DNA of 64,000 nucleotides from Microbispora bryophytorum (GCF_006874465.1 NZ_VIRL01000016.1:1-64000), one strand, 5' to 3'. Counted from the stretch's first letter, positions 1 through 8,963 are shown. The notes: a model not told the origin generated them from the letters alone. Program-made: numbers and translations.

Positions 1-319
1 GGCCGGCGAGGGTGGTGAACAGGCCGCCGAGGGTGTGGTCGGCGGTGCCCTTGAGGAAGCCGGCGGTGGGGCTGGCGCCGTTGGTCCAGGCCTTGGCGGC
101 GGGGGTGGCCAGGCCCCAGCCGAACAGTTTGTCCAGGAAGGCCCACAGGAACACCCAGCCGATGGCGATGCGGGCGGCGGCCCACACGTAGCGGACCGGG
201 CCGGCGGTGGTGGCGGGGATCGTGTCGCCGTGTGTGCGGGGGGCGGGGACGGTGACGGCGGTGGGAGCGGCGTCGTGGAGGCGGTGGTTCCTCTGGTTGC
301 GCTCTTGGGTGGTGGCCAT
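1..319 (-). CDS. DoxX-like membrane protein, C-terminus beyond window
   Basis: Partial gene: 106 residues are visible from an ATG whose complement ends at 319, and the frame is open to base 1. A good Shine-Dalgarno (GAAAGGGG on the minus strand) precedes the ATG. About 40 polar residues (MATTQERNQRN...) are followed by VRYVWAAARIAIGWVFLWAFLDKLFGWG, a first membrane helix with the R-x-x-x-G-W-x-F-x-x-A-F-x-D-K-L signature of actinobacterial DoxX / thiosulfate-quinone-oxidoreductase large-subunit-like proteins, then a Gly/Thr-rich loop. The family is membrane-integral and tied to redox or respiratory functions; the substrate cannot be told here. Divergent to the His-rich gene and cydAB. Confidence 0.75.
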   Translation of the reverse strand, partial: MATTQERNQRNHRLHDAAPTAVTVPAPRTHGDTIPATTAGPVRYVWAAARIAIGWVFLWAFLDKLFGWGLATPAAKAWTNGASPTAGFLKGTADHTLGGLFTTLAG

Positions 320-436
320 GACCGGCCCCTTTCAACGTCTTTGCTCTCTTGGTGACGTCTCAAGGAAACCGCGATCGCCGGGTGTGCCACAGGAGCCGTA
401 CGGCACGCTCCGGCCGTCCCGAAGTCCCGTGATCGC

Positions 437-450
437 GGGACCTTCGGCCC
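437..450. promoter_or_regulatory. DosR/DevR-like box in the 430-bp gap
   Basis: GGGACCTTCGGCCC is a 14-bp near-palindrome resembling the hypoxia-regulon boxes (GGGAC-N-N-N-G-N-CCC type) bound by DevR/DosR-family regulators in actinobacteria. It lies between the divergent DoxX-like gene and the His-rich/cydAB genes. A looser copy (AGGTCCATGGGCCCT) is at 509-523, and an inverted repeat GTCCCG/CGGGAC overlaps at 425-441. Apart from these motifs the stretch 320-748 holds no gene I can support. Assignment is by motif similarity only. Confidence 0.45.
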
Positions 451-748
451 AACGGGTTCCCCGGCTGAGGAATGCCGGCGGAACGGATGACGCGGGACCC
501 GTACGGAAAGGTCCATGGGCCCTGCCCGGCCGGTCCGGCAGCCGGGCACCGTTGGACGAGTCCGGCGGTGCGACCGGTCCTCGGCGCTCTGGAGGATCGA
601 CGCGCAGTGGGCAGGCACGGCGCGGTGCCTCAAACGCCGGTAGAGGCTCTCGTCGGCTTGCGCAAAAGCCGGTCGCGGCGCTGCCTCCGGTGCACGCGCG
701 GGGGTACCAACCCACCAGTCCGTGGTTTCCGAGGAGGGGAATCCTCCC

Positions 749-1051
749 ATGAGCACAATGACCGAGCACCATCCGCACACGGAACACGATCACCGGCATG
801 GGCCGGAGTGCGGCCATGTCGCGGTGCCGCACGGCGACCACGTGGACTACGTCCACGACGGCCACCTGCACCGGGTGCACGAGAACCATGTCGACGAGTG
901 CGAGGCGAGCGGGCACGCCGTGCACGACGTGCACGATCACGAGCACGGGCCCGAGTGCGGGCACGTGGCCGTGCCGCACGGCGACCACGTCGACTACATC
1001 CACGACGGGCACCGTCACGTCCGCCACGACGGTCATTGGGATGACCACTGA
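749..1051 (+). CDS. His-rich metal-binding-type repeat protein
   Basis: 100 residues, of which 28 are His and 3 are Cys. Two copies of the module HGPECGHVAVPHGDHVDY-(V/I)-HDGH occupy roughly residues 17-41 and 65-89, separated by a His/Asp/Glu linker; the C-terminus is HDGHWDDH. ATG at 749 is preferred over the upstream GTG at 722 because GAGGAGGGG sits 10 bp before it. The composition argues for Zn/Ni/Cu binding. Related small proteins are often labelled zinc transporter permease in databases, but there is no membrane segment here, so that name would be wrong. It lies 39 bp before cydA, so co-transcription is possible. Confidence 0.8.
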   Translation: MSTMTEHHPHTEHDHRHGPECGHVAVPHGDHVDYVHDGHLHRVHENHVDECEASGHAVHDVHDHEHGPECGHVAVPHGDHVDYIHDGHRHVRHDGHWDDH

Positions 1052-1090
1052 CCTCAGCCCCAGCCGGGGTCTGCCGGCGGGGAGCGGACG

Positions 1091-2458
1091 ATGCGACCGG
1101 CGCTCGCGGCGCCGCTGATCGCCGCGACCGGTCCGGCGGGCGGGGCCGACCTGGTCGCGGCGCGGACCCAGATGGCCCTGTCCCTGGGCTGGCACATCAT
1201 CGTCGCGTGCCTGGGGGTGGGCATGCCCGCCCTCCTGCTGTTCACCGAGTGGCGGGGGCTGCGCCGAGGCGACGACGACTACCTGCGCCTCGCCCGGCGC
1301 TGGGCGAAGGCGGTGGCCGTCCTGTTCGCCGTCGGGGCCGTGTCGGGCACGATCCTCAGCTTCGAGATGGGCCTGCTGTGGCCGGGCCTGATGGGCGCGT
1401 ACGGCCAGGTGATCGGGCTCCCGTTCGCGCTGGAGGGCATCGCGTTCTTCCTTGAGGCGATCTTCATCGGGATCTACCTCTACGCGTGGGACCGGCTCTC
1501 GCCCAGGGCCCACCTGCTGAGCGGGGTGCCGGTGATGGTCGCCGGTGTGGCCTCGGCGTTCTTCGTCGTCTCGGCCAACGCGTGGATGAACCAGCCGCGC
1601 GGTTTCGTCCTCCAGGGCGGCCGCGTCACCCACGTGTCGCCCTGGGCGGCCATGTTCAACCCCGCCACTCCGCCGCAGACCATCCACATGATCGTCGCGG
1701 TGTTCATGGTGTCGGGCTTCGCCACCGCCTCCGTCTACGCCGTGGCTCTGCTGCGCGGGCGGCGGGACCGCTACCACCGCCTCGGCTTCCTGGTGCCCTT
1801 CACCGTCGCGGGGGCGCTGGCGCCCGTCCAGATCCTGGTGGGCGACTACGCCGCGCGTTTCCTCGCCCGCTACCAGCCCACCAAGCTCGCCGCCATGGAA
1901 GGACTGACCAGGACCGGCCCGCACGCGCCGCTGAGCGTCGGCGGGATCTTCGTGGACGGCCGTCTGCGCCACGCATTCGAGATCCCCAACGGACTGTCGC
2001 TGCTGGTGGGCTACAGCCCGGACACCGTCGTGCAGGGGCTGGACCGCACGCCGCCCGCCGACCGGCCGCCCGTCACGCCGGTCCACCTGTGCTTCGACGC
2101 GATGGTCGGCATCGGCGTCCTGCTCCTGCTGCTGGCGGCCTGGCTCGCCTTCAGCTGGTGGCGCCGGCGCGAGATCCCGCACTCCCGCCTGTTCCTGTGG
2201 CCGGCGGCCGCCTCCGGCGTGCTCGCCGCCGTCGCCGTCGAGGCGGGCTGGGTGGTGACCGAGGTCGGCCGTCAGCCGTGGGTCGTGTACGGCAGGCTGC
2301 GCACCGCGGACGCGGTCAACCCCGCGCCCCATCTGTGGGCGGGACTGCTGCTGCTGGTCGCCGTCTACACGGTCCTCACGGTGTCGACGGTGTACGTGCT
2401 GCGGCTCATGGCCCGCGCCCGGCCGGTGGCCGCGCCGCAGGAACGGGAGACGGCCTGA
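1091..2458 (+). CDS. cydA: Cytochrome bd ubiquinol/menaquinol oxidase subunit I
   Basis: 455 residues with about nine membrane helices. The N-terminal LGWHII (His35, position of the heme b595 ligand), the SFEMGLLWPG and ALEGIAFFLEAIF acidic helices, NAWMNQPRGF and the diagnostic GRQPWVVYG motif near residue 400 are all present. Length indicates the short Q-loop form. With CydB it forms the quinol:O2 oxidoreductase of the cytoplasmic membrane that reduces O2 to water at high affinity. SD GGGAG at about 1080. The stop overlaps the cydB start (TGATG). No cydDC assembly transporter follows, so it must be elsewhere or absent. Confidence 0.95.
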   Translation: MRPALAAPLIAATGPAGGADLVAARTQMALSLGWHIIVACLGVGMPALLLFTEWRGLRRGDDDYLRLARRWAKAVAVLFAVGAVSGTILSFEMGLLWPGLMGAYGQVIGLPFALEGIAFFLEAIFIGIYLYAWDRLSPRAHLLSGVPVMVAGVASAFFVVSANAWMNQPRGFVLQGGRVTHVSPWAAMFNPATPPQTIHMIVAVFMVSGFATASVYAVALLRGRRDRYHRLGFLVPFTVAGALAPVQILVGDYAARFLARYQPTKLAAMEGLTRTGPHAPLSVGGIFVDGRLRHAFEIPNGLSLLVGYSPDTVVQGLDRTPPADRPPVTPVHLCFDAMVGIGVLLLLLAAWLAFSWWRRREIPHSRLFLWPAAASGVLAAVAVEAGWVVTEVGRQPWVVYGRLRTADAVNPAPHLWAGLLLLVAVYTVLTVSTVYVLRLMARARPVAAPQERETA

Positions 2459-3471
2459 TGGAGGCGGCGCAGGTCCTGCTCGGGGTCATGTGGGCCGGCC
2501 TGACCCTGTACGCGCTGCTCGGCGGCGCCGACTTCGGCGGCGGCCTGTGGGACCTGCTGGCCGGGGGCAGCCGGGCGGGCCTGCCCCAGCGGCGCCTCGT
2601 CGAGCACTCGATCGGCCCGGTCTGGGAGGCCAACCACGTCTGGCTGATCTTCGTGCTCGTGGTGTTGTGGACCGGTTTCCCGCCGGTCTTCGCGGCGGTG
2701 ATGTCCACGCTCTACATCCCGCTCACGCTTGCCGCGTTCGGGATCATCGGCAGGGGAGCCGCGTTCGCGTTCCGCAAGAGCAGCACCGAGCTGTGGCAGC
2801 AGCGCCTGTTCGGCGCGGCCTTCGCGCTGTCGTCGGTGCTCACGCCGTTCTTCCTCGGCACGGTGGCCGGGGCCGTCGCGTCCGGCCGGGTGCCGCCCGG
2901 CCTGGCCAGGGGAAGCCTGGTGGGCGCGTGGGTCAACCCGACCTCGATGCTGGGCGGCGTCCTGGCGGTGGCCGTCTGCGCCTGCCTGGCCGCGGTCTAC
3001 CTGTGTGACGACGCCGTGCGCTCCCGCCTGCCCGGAATGGCCGAGGTCTTCCGGCGCAGGGCGCTGGCCGCGGCCGCGGTCACCGGTGTGGTCGCCCTCG
3101 GCGGCATCGGGGTGCTGCGCGCCGACGCCCCCCGGCTCTTCACCGGCCTCACCCACCGCGCGCTGCCGCTCGTGCTGGCGAGCGCCGTGCTCGGCGTCGC
3201 CTCCATCGCGCTGCTGTGGCTGCGGCGCTACCTGCTCGTCCGCGGCACCGCGGCCCTGGCCGTGGCCGCCGTGATGTGGGGGTGGCCGGTGGCGCAGTAT
3301 CCGCTCATGCTGCCGCCGGCGGTGTCCTTCCGGCAGGCGGCGGCGGAACCGGCGGTGATCACGGCGGTCCTCGCCGTCGCCGGGGCGGGCGCGCTGCTGG
3401 TGCTGCCGTCGATCGCGTGGCTGCTCGCCGTCCAGCACCGCCTGCCGTTCGAGCGGGGCGGCCCCGGCTGA
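2458..3471 (+). CDS. cydB: Cytochrome bd oxidase subunit II
   Basis: 337 residues, all-helical membrane protein. The opening MWAGLTLYALLGGADFGGGLWDLLAG and the segment GPVWEANHVWLIFVLVVLWTGFPPVF are hallmark CydB sequence. Start overlaps the cydA stop by one base, so the subunits are translationally coupled. Partner of CydA in the bd oxidase; stabilises the heme-bearing subunit. Gene order cydAB without cydCD is seen in several actinomycetes. Confidence 0.95.
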   Translation: MEAAQVLLGVMWAGLTLYALLGGADFGGGLWDLLAGGSRAGLPQRRLVEHSIGPVWEANHVWLIFVLVVLWTGFPPVFAAVMSTLYIPLTLAAFGIIGRGAAFAFRKSSTELWQQRLFGAAFALSSVLTPFFLGTVAGAVASGRVPPGLARGSLVGAWVNPTSMLGGVLAVAVCACLAAVYLCDDAVRSRLPGMAEVFRRRALAAAAVTGVVALGGIGVLRADAPRLFTGLTHRALPLVLASAVLGVASIALLWLRRYLLVRGTAALAVAAVMWGWPVAQYPLMLPPAVSFRQAAAEPAVITAVLAVAGAGALLVLPSIAWLLAVQHRLPFERGGPG

Positions 3472-3537
3472 GCCGCGCCGACGGCCGCCGAGGGCCGTCC
3501 CTACCTGCGGAGATAGGCTGGGCGAAGGGGTCGGAGA

Positions 3538-4953
3538 ATGCGTGATCTGTTGCGGGAGTCGCGCCGCCCCCACCGCGTGCGCGAGCACCCGTACGCCCCC
3601 TGGTTCGCCGTGGGCGCGGTGTGCATCGGCGCGTTCATGGGACAGCTGGACGCGAGCATCGTCACCCTGGCGTTCCCGGCGCTGGAGCGGGAGTTCGGCG
3701 CCTCGCTGGCGGCCGTGCAGTGGGTGTCCCTGGGCTACCTGCTGGTGCTGGTCGCGTTGCTGGCCGGGGCCGGCAGGCTCGCCGACGTGGCGGGCCGAAA
3801 GCTGGTCTACCTCTACGGCTTCGTCGTGTTCACGGTCGCCTCGGCCGCCTGCGGACTGGCGCCGTCTCTGGCGGTGCTGGTGGCCTGCCGGCTGGTGCAG
3901 GCGGCGGGCGCGGCGATGCTCCAGGCCAACAGCGTGGCCCTGGTCGTGTCGAGCGTCCCCCGGGCGCGGATGCGGGCCGGCCTCGGCATGCAGGCGGCGG
4001 CCCAGGCGCTCGGCCTGGCCCTGGGGCCGGCCCTCGGCGGAGTGCTGGTCGCCACGGCGGGATGGCGCTGGGTGTTCTGGATCAACGTGCCGGTCGGCTG
4101 CGCGGCCGTGGTCGCCGGGCGTTACCTGCTGCCGCGCACACGGCAGCGGGGGAGGGGCGGCCGGTTCGACTGGCAGGGGCTGATCCTGCTCGCGGCCTCC
4201 ACCAGCGCCCTGCTGCTCGCCGCCTCCGTGATCTCGGGCTTGGAGCTGCCGTCCTGGTCGGTCCCCGTCCTGCTCGCCGGCGCCGCCGGCGCCGCGATCG
4301 GCTTCTGGCGGTGGGAGGCGCGGGCGCCGTCCGCGCTCATCGACACCGCCCTGCTCCGCGACCGGGTCGTCGCTGCGGGGCTCGCCGGAGCGCTGGGCGG
4401 CTACCTGGTGTTGTTCGGCCCGCTGGTGTCGATCCCGCAGGTCCTCGTGGCCGGTGGGACCGGCGAACTCGTCGCCGGCCTGGTCCTGACGGCCCTGCCC
4501 GGGGGCTTCGCGGCGAGCGCCCTCATAGGCGACCGTCTGCTGCCCCGGGCCTGGGGCGACCGGCGCAGGTGCGTCGTCGGCGCCGTGGCGGCGGCCGCCG
4601 GCTGCGCGCTGCTGGCCGCGGATCCCGCGGCCGAAGGCTGGGCCGTGGCCGGCCTGGCGCTGACGGGCGCGGGGCTCGGCCTGTTCGTGCCCGCCAACAA
4701 CACCGTCGTCATGGCCGCCGTCCCCGAACGGGTGTCCGCCACGGCCGGCGGCATGGTCAACATGGCGCGCGGCATCGGCACGGCGCTCGGCATCGCCGCG
4801 GTGACCCTGGCCCTGCACCTCGCGGGGGGCTCCCACGCGGCGGGCGCCCACGCCGCCCCGGCCGTCCTGGCGGCCGTGGCGCTGCTGGCCGCCCTCACCG
4901 CTTCGGGCAGGGTGGTGCGGCCGGGGGCCGGCCCCTACCCTGGTCGCTCATGA
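3538..4953 (+). CDS. MFS multidrug exporter, DHA2 (EmrB/QacA) type
   Basis: 471 residues with about 13-14 predicted membrane helices. Helix 1 carries MGQLDASIVTLAFPALEREF, the DHA2 motif (usually LDxTIVNVALP), followed by GRLADVAGRKLVYLYGF (motif A) and the helix 5 motif LGLALGPALGGVLVATAGWRWVFWINVP (antiporter motif C). Proton-driven efflux of drugs or metabolites is the family role; substrate unknown. It follows cydB after 66 bp on the same strand with a GAAGGGG-like SD, so it could be read through from cydAB. Confidence 0.88.
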   Translation: MRDLLRESRRPHRVREHPYAPWFAVGAVCIGAFMGQLDASIVTLAFPALEREFGASLAAVQWVSLGYLLVLVALLAGAGRLADVAGRKLVYLYGFVVFTVASAACGLAPSLAVLVACRLVQAAGAAMLQANSVALVVSSVPRARMRAGLGMQAAAQALGLALGPALGGVLVATAGWRWVFWINVPVGCAAVVAGRYLLPRTRQRGRGGRFDWQGLILLAASTSALLLAASVISGLELPSWSVPVLLAGAAGAAIGFWRWEARAPSALIDTALLRDRVVAAGLAGALGGYLVLFGPLVSIPQVLVAGGTGELVAGLVLTALPGGFAASALIGDRLLPRAWGDRRRCVVGAVAAAAGCALLAADPAAEGWAVAGLALTGAGLGLFVPANNTVVMAAVPERVSATAGGMVNMARGIGTALGIAAVTLALHLAGGSHAAGAHAAPAVLAAVALLAALTASGRVVRPGAGPYPGRS

Positions 4954-4977
4954 CGAGCGTGCGAAGGGGCGATCCGC

Positions 4978-5367
4978 GTGAGCGATGAGGATGTGGCCGC
5001 TCTGCTCCGGGAGATCTGCCTCGGCCTGCCGGAGGCCGTGGAGAAGCCGTTCGGGGGCCACACCGCGCCCTCATACCGGGTCGGCGACAGGTTGTTCGCG
5101 ATGACCGGTGAGGACGGGCGGTCGCTGACGTTCAAGGCCGGGCCGGGGGTGCAGGACGCCCTCGTGGCCTCCGACCCGGAGCGTTTCTTCGTCCCGCCGT
5201 ACGTCGGCCGCAACGGCTGGGTGGGCGCGCGCCTGGACGTCGGGCAGGACTGGGACGAGATCGCCGGTCTGATCGAGGACAGCTACCGGCTGATCGCGCC
5301 GAAACGGCTGGTCCGGCTCCTCGACGAACGACCGGCTATTCGGCCGACGCCTCACAGCGGCGGGTAG
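4978..5367 (+). CDS. MmcQ/YjbR family protein
   Basis: 129 residues starting at GTG with GAAGGGG about 9 bp upstream. LCLGLPEAVEKPFGGHTAPSYRVGDRLFAM, then a strand-rich middle and FVPPYVGRNGWVGARLDVGQDWDEIAGLIEDSYRLIAPKRLV match the CyaY-like YjbR fold, in which the K-x-F/W-V-x-(L/A)-R-L segment is typical. Role of the family is unsettled (nucleic-acid binding has been suggested from the fold). Its last 16 bases overlap the 3' end of the convergent GH6 gene. Confidence 0.82.
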   Translation: MSDEDVAALLREICLGLPEAVEKPFGGHTAPSYRVGDRLFAMTGEDGRSLTFKAGPGVQDALVASDPERFFVPPYVGRNGWVGARLDVGQDWDEIAGLIEDSYRLIAPKRLVRLLDERPAIRPTPHSGG

Positions 5368-6686
5368 GCGTTGGCGAGGAGCTGCTGGAACTGCGCCCCG
5401 AACCACTGCCCGGCCTGCGGGGCGTACGGCAGTGCTCCGCTGGGCAGGTAACCGTCGGTCACCTGGGCGTACGCGGGATCGCACATCGGGTCGGGCCGGA
5501 TGCCGTCGGGGGTCGTGACGTTCGTGCCGGAGCCGTCTGAGACACCCGGGGGCTTGATCCACGCGTACGCGTCGACGCCGGCGGCGGGGATGGCCGTGGG
5601 CCGCGCGCCGAGCCCGGCGCCGGCCTGGTTGCACCAGTTGCCGACGCTGTGGCGGCGGTCCGTCCGGGACTCGTCGACGAACCGGTTCACGTCGGTGGAG
5701 GTGCTCGTGCGAGCCGGGCGATACGGGCCGCCCCAGCCGCTGCGCGAAGTGTCGATCACCATGCCGATGCCGGACCCGAAGCCGGCCGCGATGAGCCGCT
5801 GGCGGAACGCCTGGGCGAACGACAACTCGTCCACGTAGTCGTTCCCCGCCACCCACCGTGAGCTCTTCACCGCCAGGCCCATGTGGGTGTTGTAGTACGG
5901 CTCGACCAGGGCGCCGTAGCCCGCGACGTTCACCGTGAAGCCCTCCACGGGCGTCGGGCCGCCCCCGCTCGCGCCCGCGATGCTCGCGAGCAGGTCCGCG
6001 GCCCGCCCGAAGTTGTCCGGATGGCCGACGACGCCGCGACCGGAGGCGTCGAGGTAGACGTACACGTTGGGGATGGCGTGCAGCCGGGTCACCGCGTACC
6101 GCACCGCCGCGGGGTAGGCGCCGCTCGCCTGTACGGCGGAGCAGCGGGAGGTGGCGGCGGGCAGGAGCAGGCCGGGCAGGAAGTCGGGCTCGACGATCGC
6201 CACGATGCGCAACCGCTGGTAGGCCGGGTCGGCGAGGATCTCGGCGATCGGGTCGACGTACTCGCTGCGGTAGCGGTTCAGGCCGTCGGACGTCACGCTG
6301 AAGTCGCCGTTGGAGACCAGGTGGGTGCAGTTCCGGTCGGGCAGGTCGTCGAGCACGATCTGGATCGTGAGCGGGGCCGAGCCGAAGGCGTCCTGCACGA
6401 CGGCCTCGTTCAGATGCGCGCGCAGCCCGGGGGAGGAGGCGGTCCCCGCGATGAGGGAGACGCGGGGGAGCCAGACGCCGGTCGGCTGGCCGGCCACCGC
6501 CGCACCGCCGGGCTCGGCCGCGGCCGACGCCGACCACCAGGGATCGACGTAGCGCTCGGCGGCCACGTAGGGGTTGTCGACGCGGGTGTCCGCAGCTGCG
6601 GGGGTGCCCCCGAGTACCACCGCGACCGGCAGGAGGATCATCGCCGCGACCATCGCCGTGAGACGCGCTCCCAGCCGCACCGCCAT
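5352..6686 (-). CDS. Secreted glycoside hydrolase family 6 (cellulase/cellobiohydrolase-like)
   Basis: 444 residues from an ATG with GGGAGG 5 bp upstream; a GTG 12 bp earlier is the alternative. Signal peptide: Arg-rich n-region, MVAAMILLPVAVVLGG core, ADT cleavage region. GH6 motifs in order: DLPDRNCTHLVSNGDFS, IVEPDFLPGLL (the Asp aligns with the family's catalytic acid), IDTSRSGWGGP, NWCNQAGAGLGARP and WIKPPGVSDG. No carbohydrate-binding module. Odd points: the E of the usual KPxGESDG is V, and the DAGH-x-x-W-L-G-W substrate-site segment reads DASGRGVVGHP. Expected to cleave beta-1,4-glucan extracellularly, but these changes leave specificity open. Confidence 0.88.
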   Translation of the reverse strand: MAVRLGARLTAMVAAMILLPVAVVLGGTPAAADTRVDNPYVAAERYVDPWWSASAAAEPGGAAVAGQPTGVWLPRVSLIAGTASSPGLRAHLNEAVVQDAFGSAPLTIQIVLDDLPDRNCTHLVSNGDFSVTSDGLNRYRSEYVDPIAEILADPAYQRLRIVAIVEPDFLPGLLLPAATSRCSAVQASGAYPAAVRYAVTRLHAIPNVYVYLDASGRGVVGHPDNFGRAADLLASIAGASGGGPTPVEGFTVNVAGYGALVEPYYNTHMGLAVKSSRWVAGNDYVDELSFAQAFRQRLIAAGFGSGIGMVIDTSRSGWGGPYRPARTSTSTDVNRFVDESRTDRRHSVGNWCNQAGAGLGARPTAIPAAGVDAYAWIKPPGVSDGSGTNVTTPDGIRPDPMCDPAYAQVTDGYLPSGALPYAPQAGQWFGAQFQQLLANAYPPL

Positions 6687-6875
6687 GCCGCCTCCCACCC
6701 CGCGAGATCGTCGTCACCACGCACGATTCACCGGACGGGCGGGTGCGTACAGCGCCGTGTCGCGCCGCCCACCGTACGCTCGGGAGCGCCGGCGGGATCA
6801 CCCGCTCTCAACTCGGCGAACGCCGTACCGGCCGATGCCGCTGCCCGCCGCCTCACCTGAAAGCTTCAGTGGTCG

Positions 6876-8252
6876 TCATCGCGCCGGGGCCGGGGGCTGG
6901 GTGACGCGGGCGCCGGTCACGACGAGGCCCAGGCAGACCAGGGCCGCGGCCGCCACCGCCGCCAGCATGACCGGGTAGGAGAGCCACGACGACAAGGTGG
7001 CCAGCACGGTGGGGAGCAGGAAGCCCGCGTAGGCGAGCATGTAGTAGATGCCGGTCAGGCCGGCCAGGTCGTCGGGGCCGGCCATGCGCTGGATCTCCAG
7101 CAGCCCGGAGACCACCGCGATGCCGTAACCGGCGCCCAGGACGGACGCGGTGACGGCCGCGAGCCACGGCGACAGCAGCACCGCGTTCGCCGCGCACAGC
7201 GCCGCGCCGAGGAGCATCACCGCCATCGCCGCCACCGGAGCCCGTCCCGTACGGGTTCCCGCCTCACCCTTGCCGGCCTCGCCCTTGCCCGCCTCGCCGT
7301 TTCTCGCCTCACGGTTTTCCCTATCACCGTGCAGCCACCTGGCCACCGGCTGCACGGCCGCGCCCGTGCCAAGGGCCAGCACGGTCAGCCCGGTCGCGTA
7401 CGCCAGCCCCCAGTCCCCGACGCGGAAGCCCACCAGCTGGGGCATGACCGCGTACGCCAGTCCGGCCGCGCCGAACACCCACGGCGCCATCGGCAGGACC
7501 ACGAGCCGGAACCGCCTGCGGGCCGGCGCGGGGACACGCAGGTCGTCGACCAGCGCCGTGAGGAGCTGCCGGACCGAACCCGACGCGTGCGCGAGCGGCG
7601 GCCGCGTCTCCGGCACCCGCAGGAGCAGCACGGGTATCGCCACGGTGATGAGGAGGTGGACGGCGTACGGGCTCACCATGGGCCACGGCCCCCACTGGGC
7701 CAGCACGCCCGCGACACCCGCGCCGAGACCGAATCCCGCCGTCTGGAACAGGGAGGAGCGGCGGGCGGCGAGCCCGCCGCCGGCCCCGCCCGACAGCTCC
7801 TTCACCCAGCTGCTGCCCACCGACATGGCGATGCCGACCGCGAAGCCGGTGATCAGCCGTCCCGCGTAGATGAGCCAGGCGCTCTGGCCGCCGAAGCTGA
7901 GCACCAGGCTCGCGACGGCCGAGGCGGCGGTGCCGGCCACCAGCACGGGACGTCGCCCGCGCCGGTCGGAGACGGGCCCGGCGAGCAGGAGCCCCGGCAC
8001 GAGTCCGACGACGTACGCGCCGAGGAAGGCGTCGACGCTGAGCGTGGAGTAGCCGCCCAACCGGCGGTACATCAGCAGCAGCGGGGTGAACTGGTTGCCG
8101 CCCCAGCCGCAGGCGAACATCGCCGCGGCGACGGTCCGCCAGGAGTCCGGCCGGGGTGCTTGGGCGGGAGCGCGGGCAGGTGCGTGGGCAGATGCGGTGG
8201 CAGGCGAGGGGGCGGCTTGCCGGGGTTCCGGCATCCGCTGGGTTCGGGGCAT
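6876..8252 (-). CDS. MFS transporter
   Basis: 458 residues, about 12 membrane helices. An Ala/Pro-rich N-tail (repeats of APARAPAQAP type) precedes helix 1 (AAAMFACGWGGNQFTPLL). GPVSDRRGRRPVLVAG is the MFS motif A. The central cytoplasmic loop contains in-frame 15-bp repeats giving GEAGKGEAGKGEAG, a probable slippage product. Lies 45 bp downstream of the gntR-type gene on the same strand and is probably its target. Substrate unknown. Confidence 0.85.
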   Translation of the reverse strand: MPRTQRMPEPRQAAPSPATASAHAPARAPAQAPRPDSWRTVAAAMFACGWGGNQFTPLLLMYRRLGGYSTLSVDAFLGAYVVGLVPGLLLAGPVSDRRGRRPVLVAGTAASAVASLVLSFGGQSAWLIYAGRLITGFAVGIAMSVGSSWVKELSGGAGGGLAARRSSLFQTAGFGLGAGVAGVLAQWGPWPMVSPYAVHLLITVAIPVLLLRVPETRPPLAHASGSVRQLLTALVDDLRVPAPARRRFRLVVLPMAPWVFGAAGLAYAVMPQLVGFRVGDWGLAYATGLTVLALGTGAAVQPVARWLHGDRENREARNGEAGKGEAGKGEAGTRTGRAPVAAMAVMLLGAALCAANAVLLSPWLAAVTASVLGAGYGIAVVSGLLEIQRMAGPDDLAGLTGIYYMLAYAGFLLPTVLATLSSWLSYPVMLAAVAAAALVCLGLVVTGARVTQPPAPAR

Positions 8253-8297
8253 GGAAAAGTCAGACCTTCGCGAGAAGTGTGCGTGAGGAGACGCGGG

Positions 8298-8963
8298 TCA
8301 GCGGTCGTCGCGGCCGGCGGCGTAGGGCGAGCCGTGCGTCGCGGTGAGATGACCGAGCAGGGCCGAGGCGAAGGCCGCGCTGTCGCCGTCGAGGAGGTGG
8401 CGGAGGAGGGCCTCGTGCTCGTCGGCCAGCAGGGACAACCGCTCCGGCCGTGGGCGCAGCGCGGTGATGCTCATCCGCCGCTGCCGGTCGCCGAGCGTGG
8501 CGTAGAACCGGCCGGCCAGCCGGTTTCCCGACGCTTCGACGATGCACCGGTGAAACGCCTCGTCCGCGTCGGCGAACCGGCCGATGTCCGCCGCCTCGGC
8601 GAGGGCCCGCTGACGCCGCAGCAGTTCCCGCATCCTCTCGTGGTGATCGCCGCGCAGGCCGATTCGCGCGATGCGCTCCGCCGCGGACCGCTCAAGGGCC
8701 AGCCGCAACTCCAGGACGTCCGCGGCCTCTCCCGGCGGCACCGGCACCACCACCGCGCCGCGCTTGGGGTGCAGCGCCAGCAGTTCCTCCGACTCCAGCC
8801 GCAGGAACGCCTCCCGGACGGGCGTTCTGCTCACGCGTACGCGTTCGGCGATCTCGCCCTCGCTGATGAGGCTCCCGCCGGGCAGTTCGCCGGACAGGAT
8901 CAGCTCCTTGGTCACGGCGTACGCGGTGTGGGCGGCGGACGGGCGCTTCGCGGGATCGGCCAT
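8298..8963 (-). CDS. GntR family transcriptional regulator (FadR/FCD type)
   Basis: 221 residues. N-terminal winged helix: TAYAVTKELILSGELPGGSLISEGEIAERVRVSRTPVREAFLRLESEELLALHPKRG, the classic GntR reader with SRTPVREA recognition helix. C-terminal all-helical FCD effector domain with the conserved D-x-x-F-H (ADADEAFHRCIVEASGN) and a later H (HLTATHG) that usually bind a metal and carboxylate ligand. A 24-bp perfect palindrome starts 18 bp before the ATG, so autoregulation is expected. It forms a unit with the downstream MFS gene and faces the divergent DAACS symporter gene. Confidence 0.9.
   Translation of the reverse strand: MADPAKRPSAAHTAYAVTKELILSGELPGGSLISEGEIAERVRVSRTPVREAFLRLESEELLALHPKRGAVVVPVPPGEAADVLELRLALERSAAERIARIGLRGDHHERMRELLRRQRALAEAADIGRFADADEAFHRCIVEASGNRLAGRFYATLGDRQRRMSITALRPRPERLSLLADEHEALLRHLLDGDSAAFASALLGHLTATHGSPYAAGRDDR

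Noticed and set aside
332-2332. A 666-residue open frame on the minus strand across the cydA region
   Set aside because: Its composition is Arg/Gly/Pro/His-rich and low complexity, as expected from the antisense frame of GC-rich genes; cydA on the plus strand has full family motifs.
2365-4851. An 828-residue minus-strand open frame across cydB and the MFS gene
   Set aside because: Antisense shadow with no domain; both plus-strand genes are well supported.
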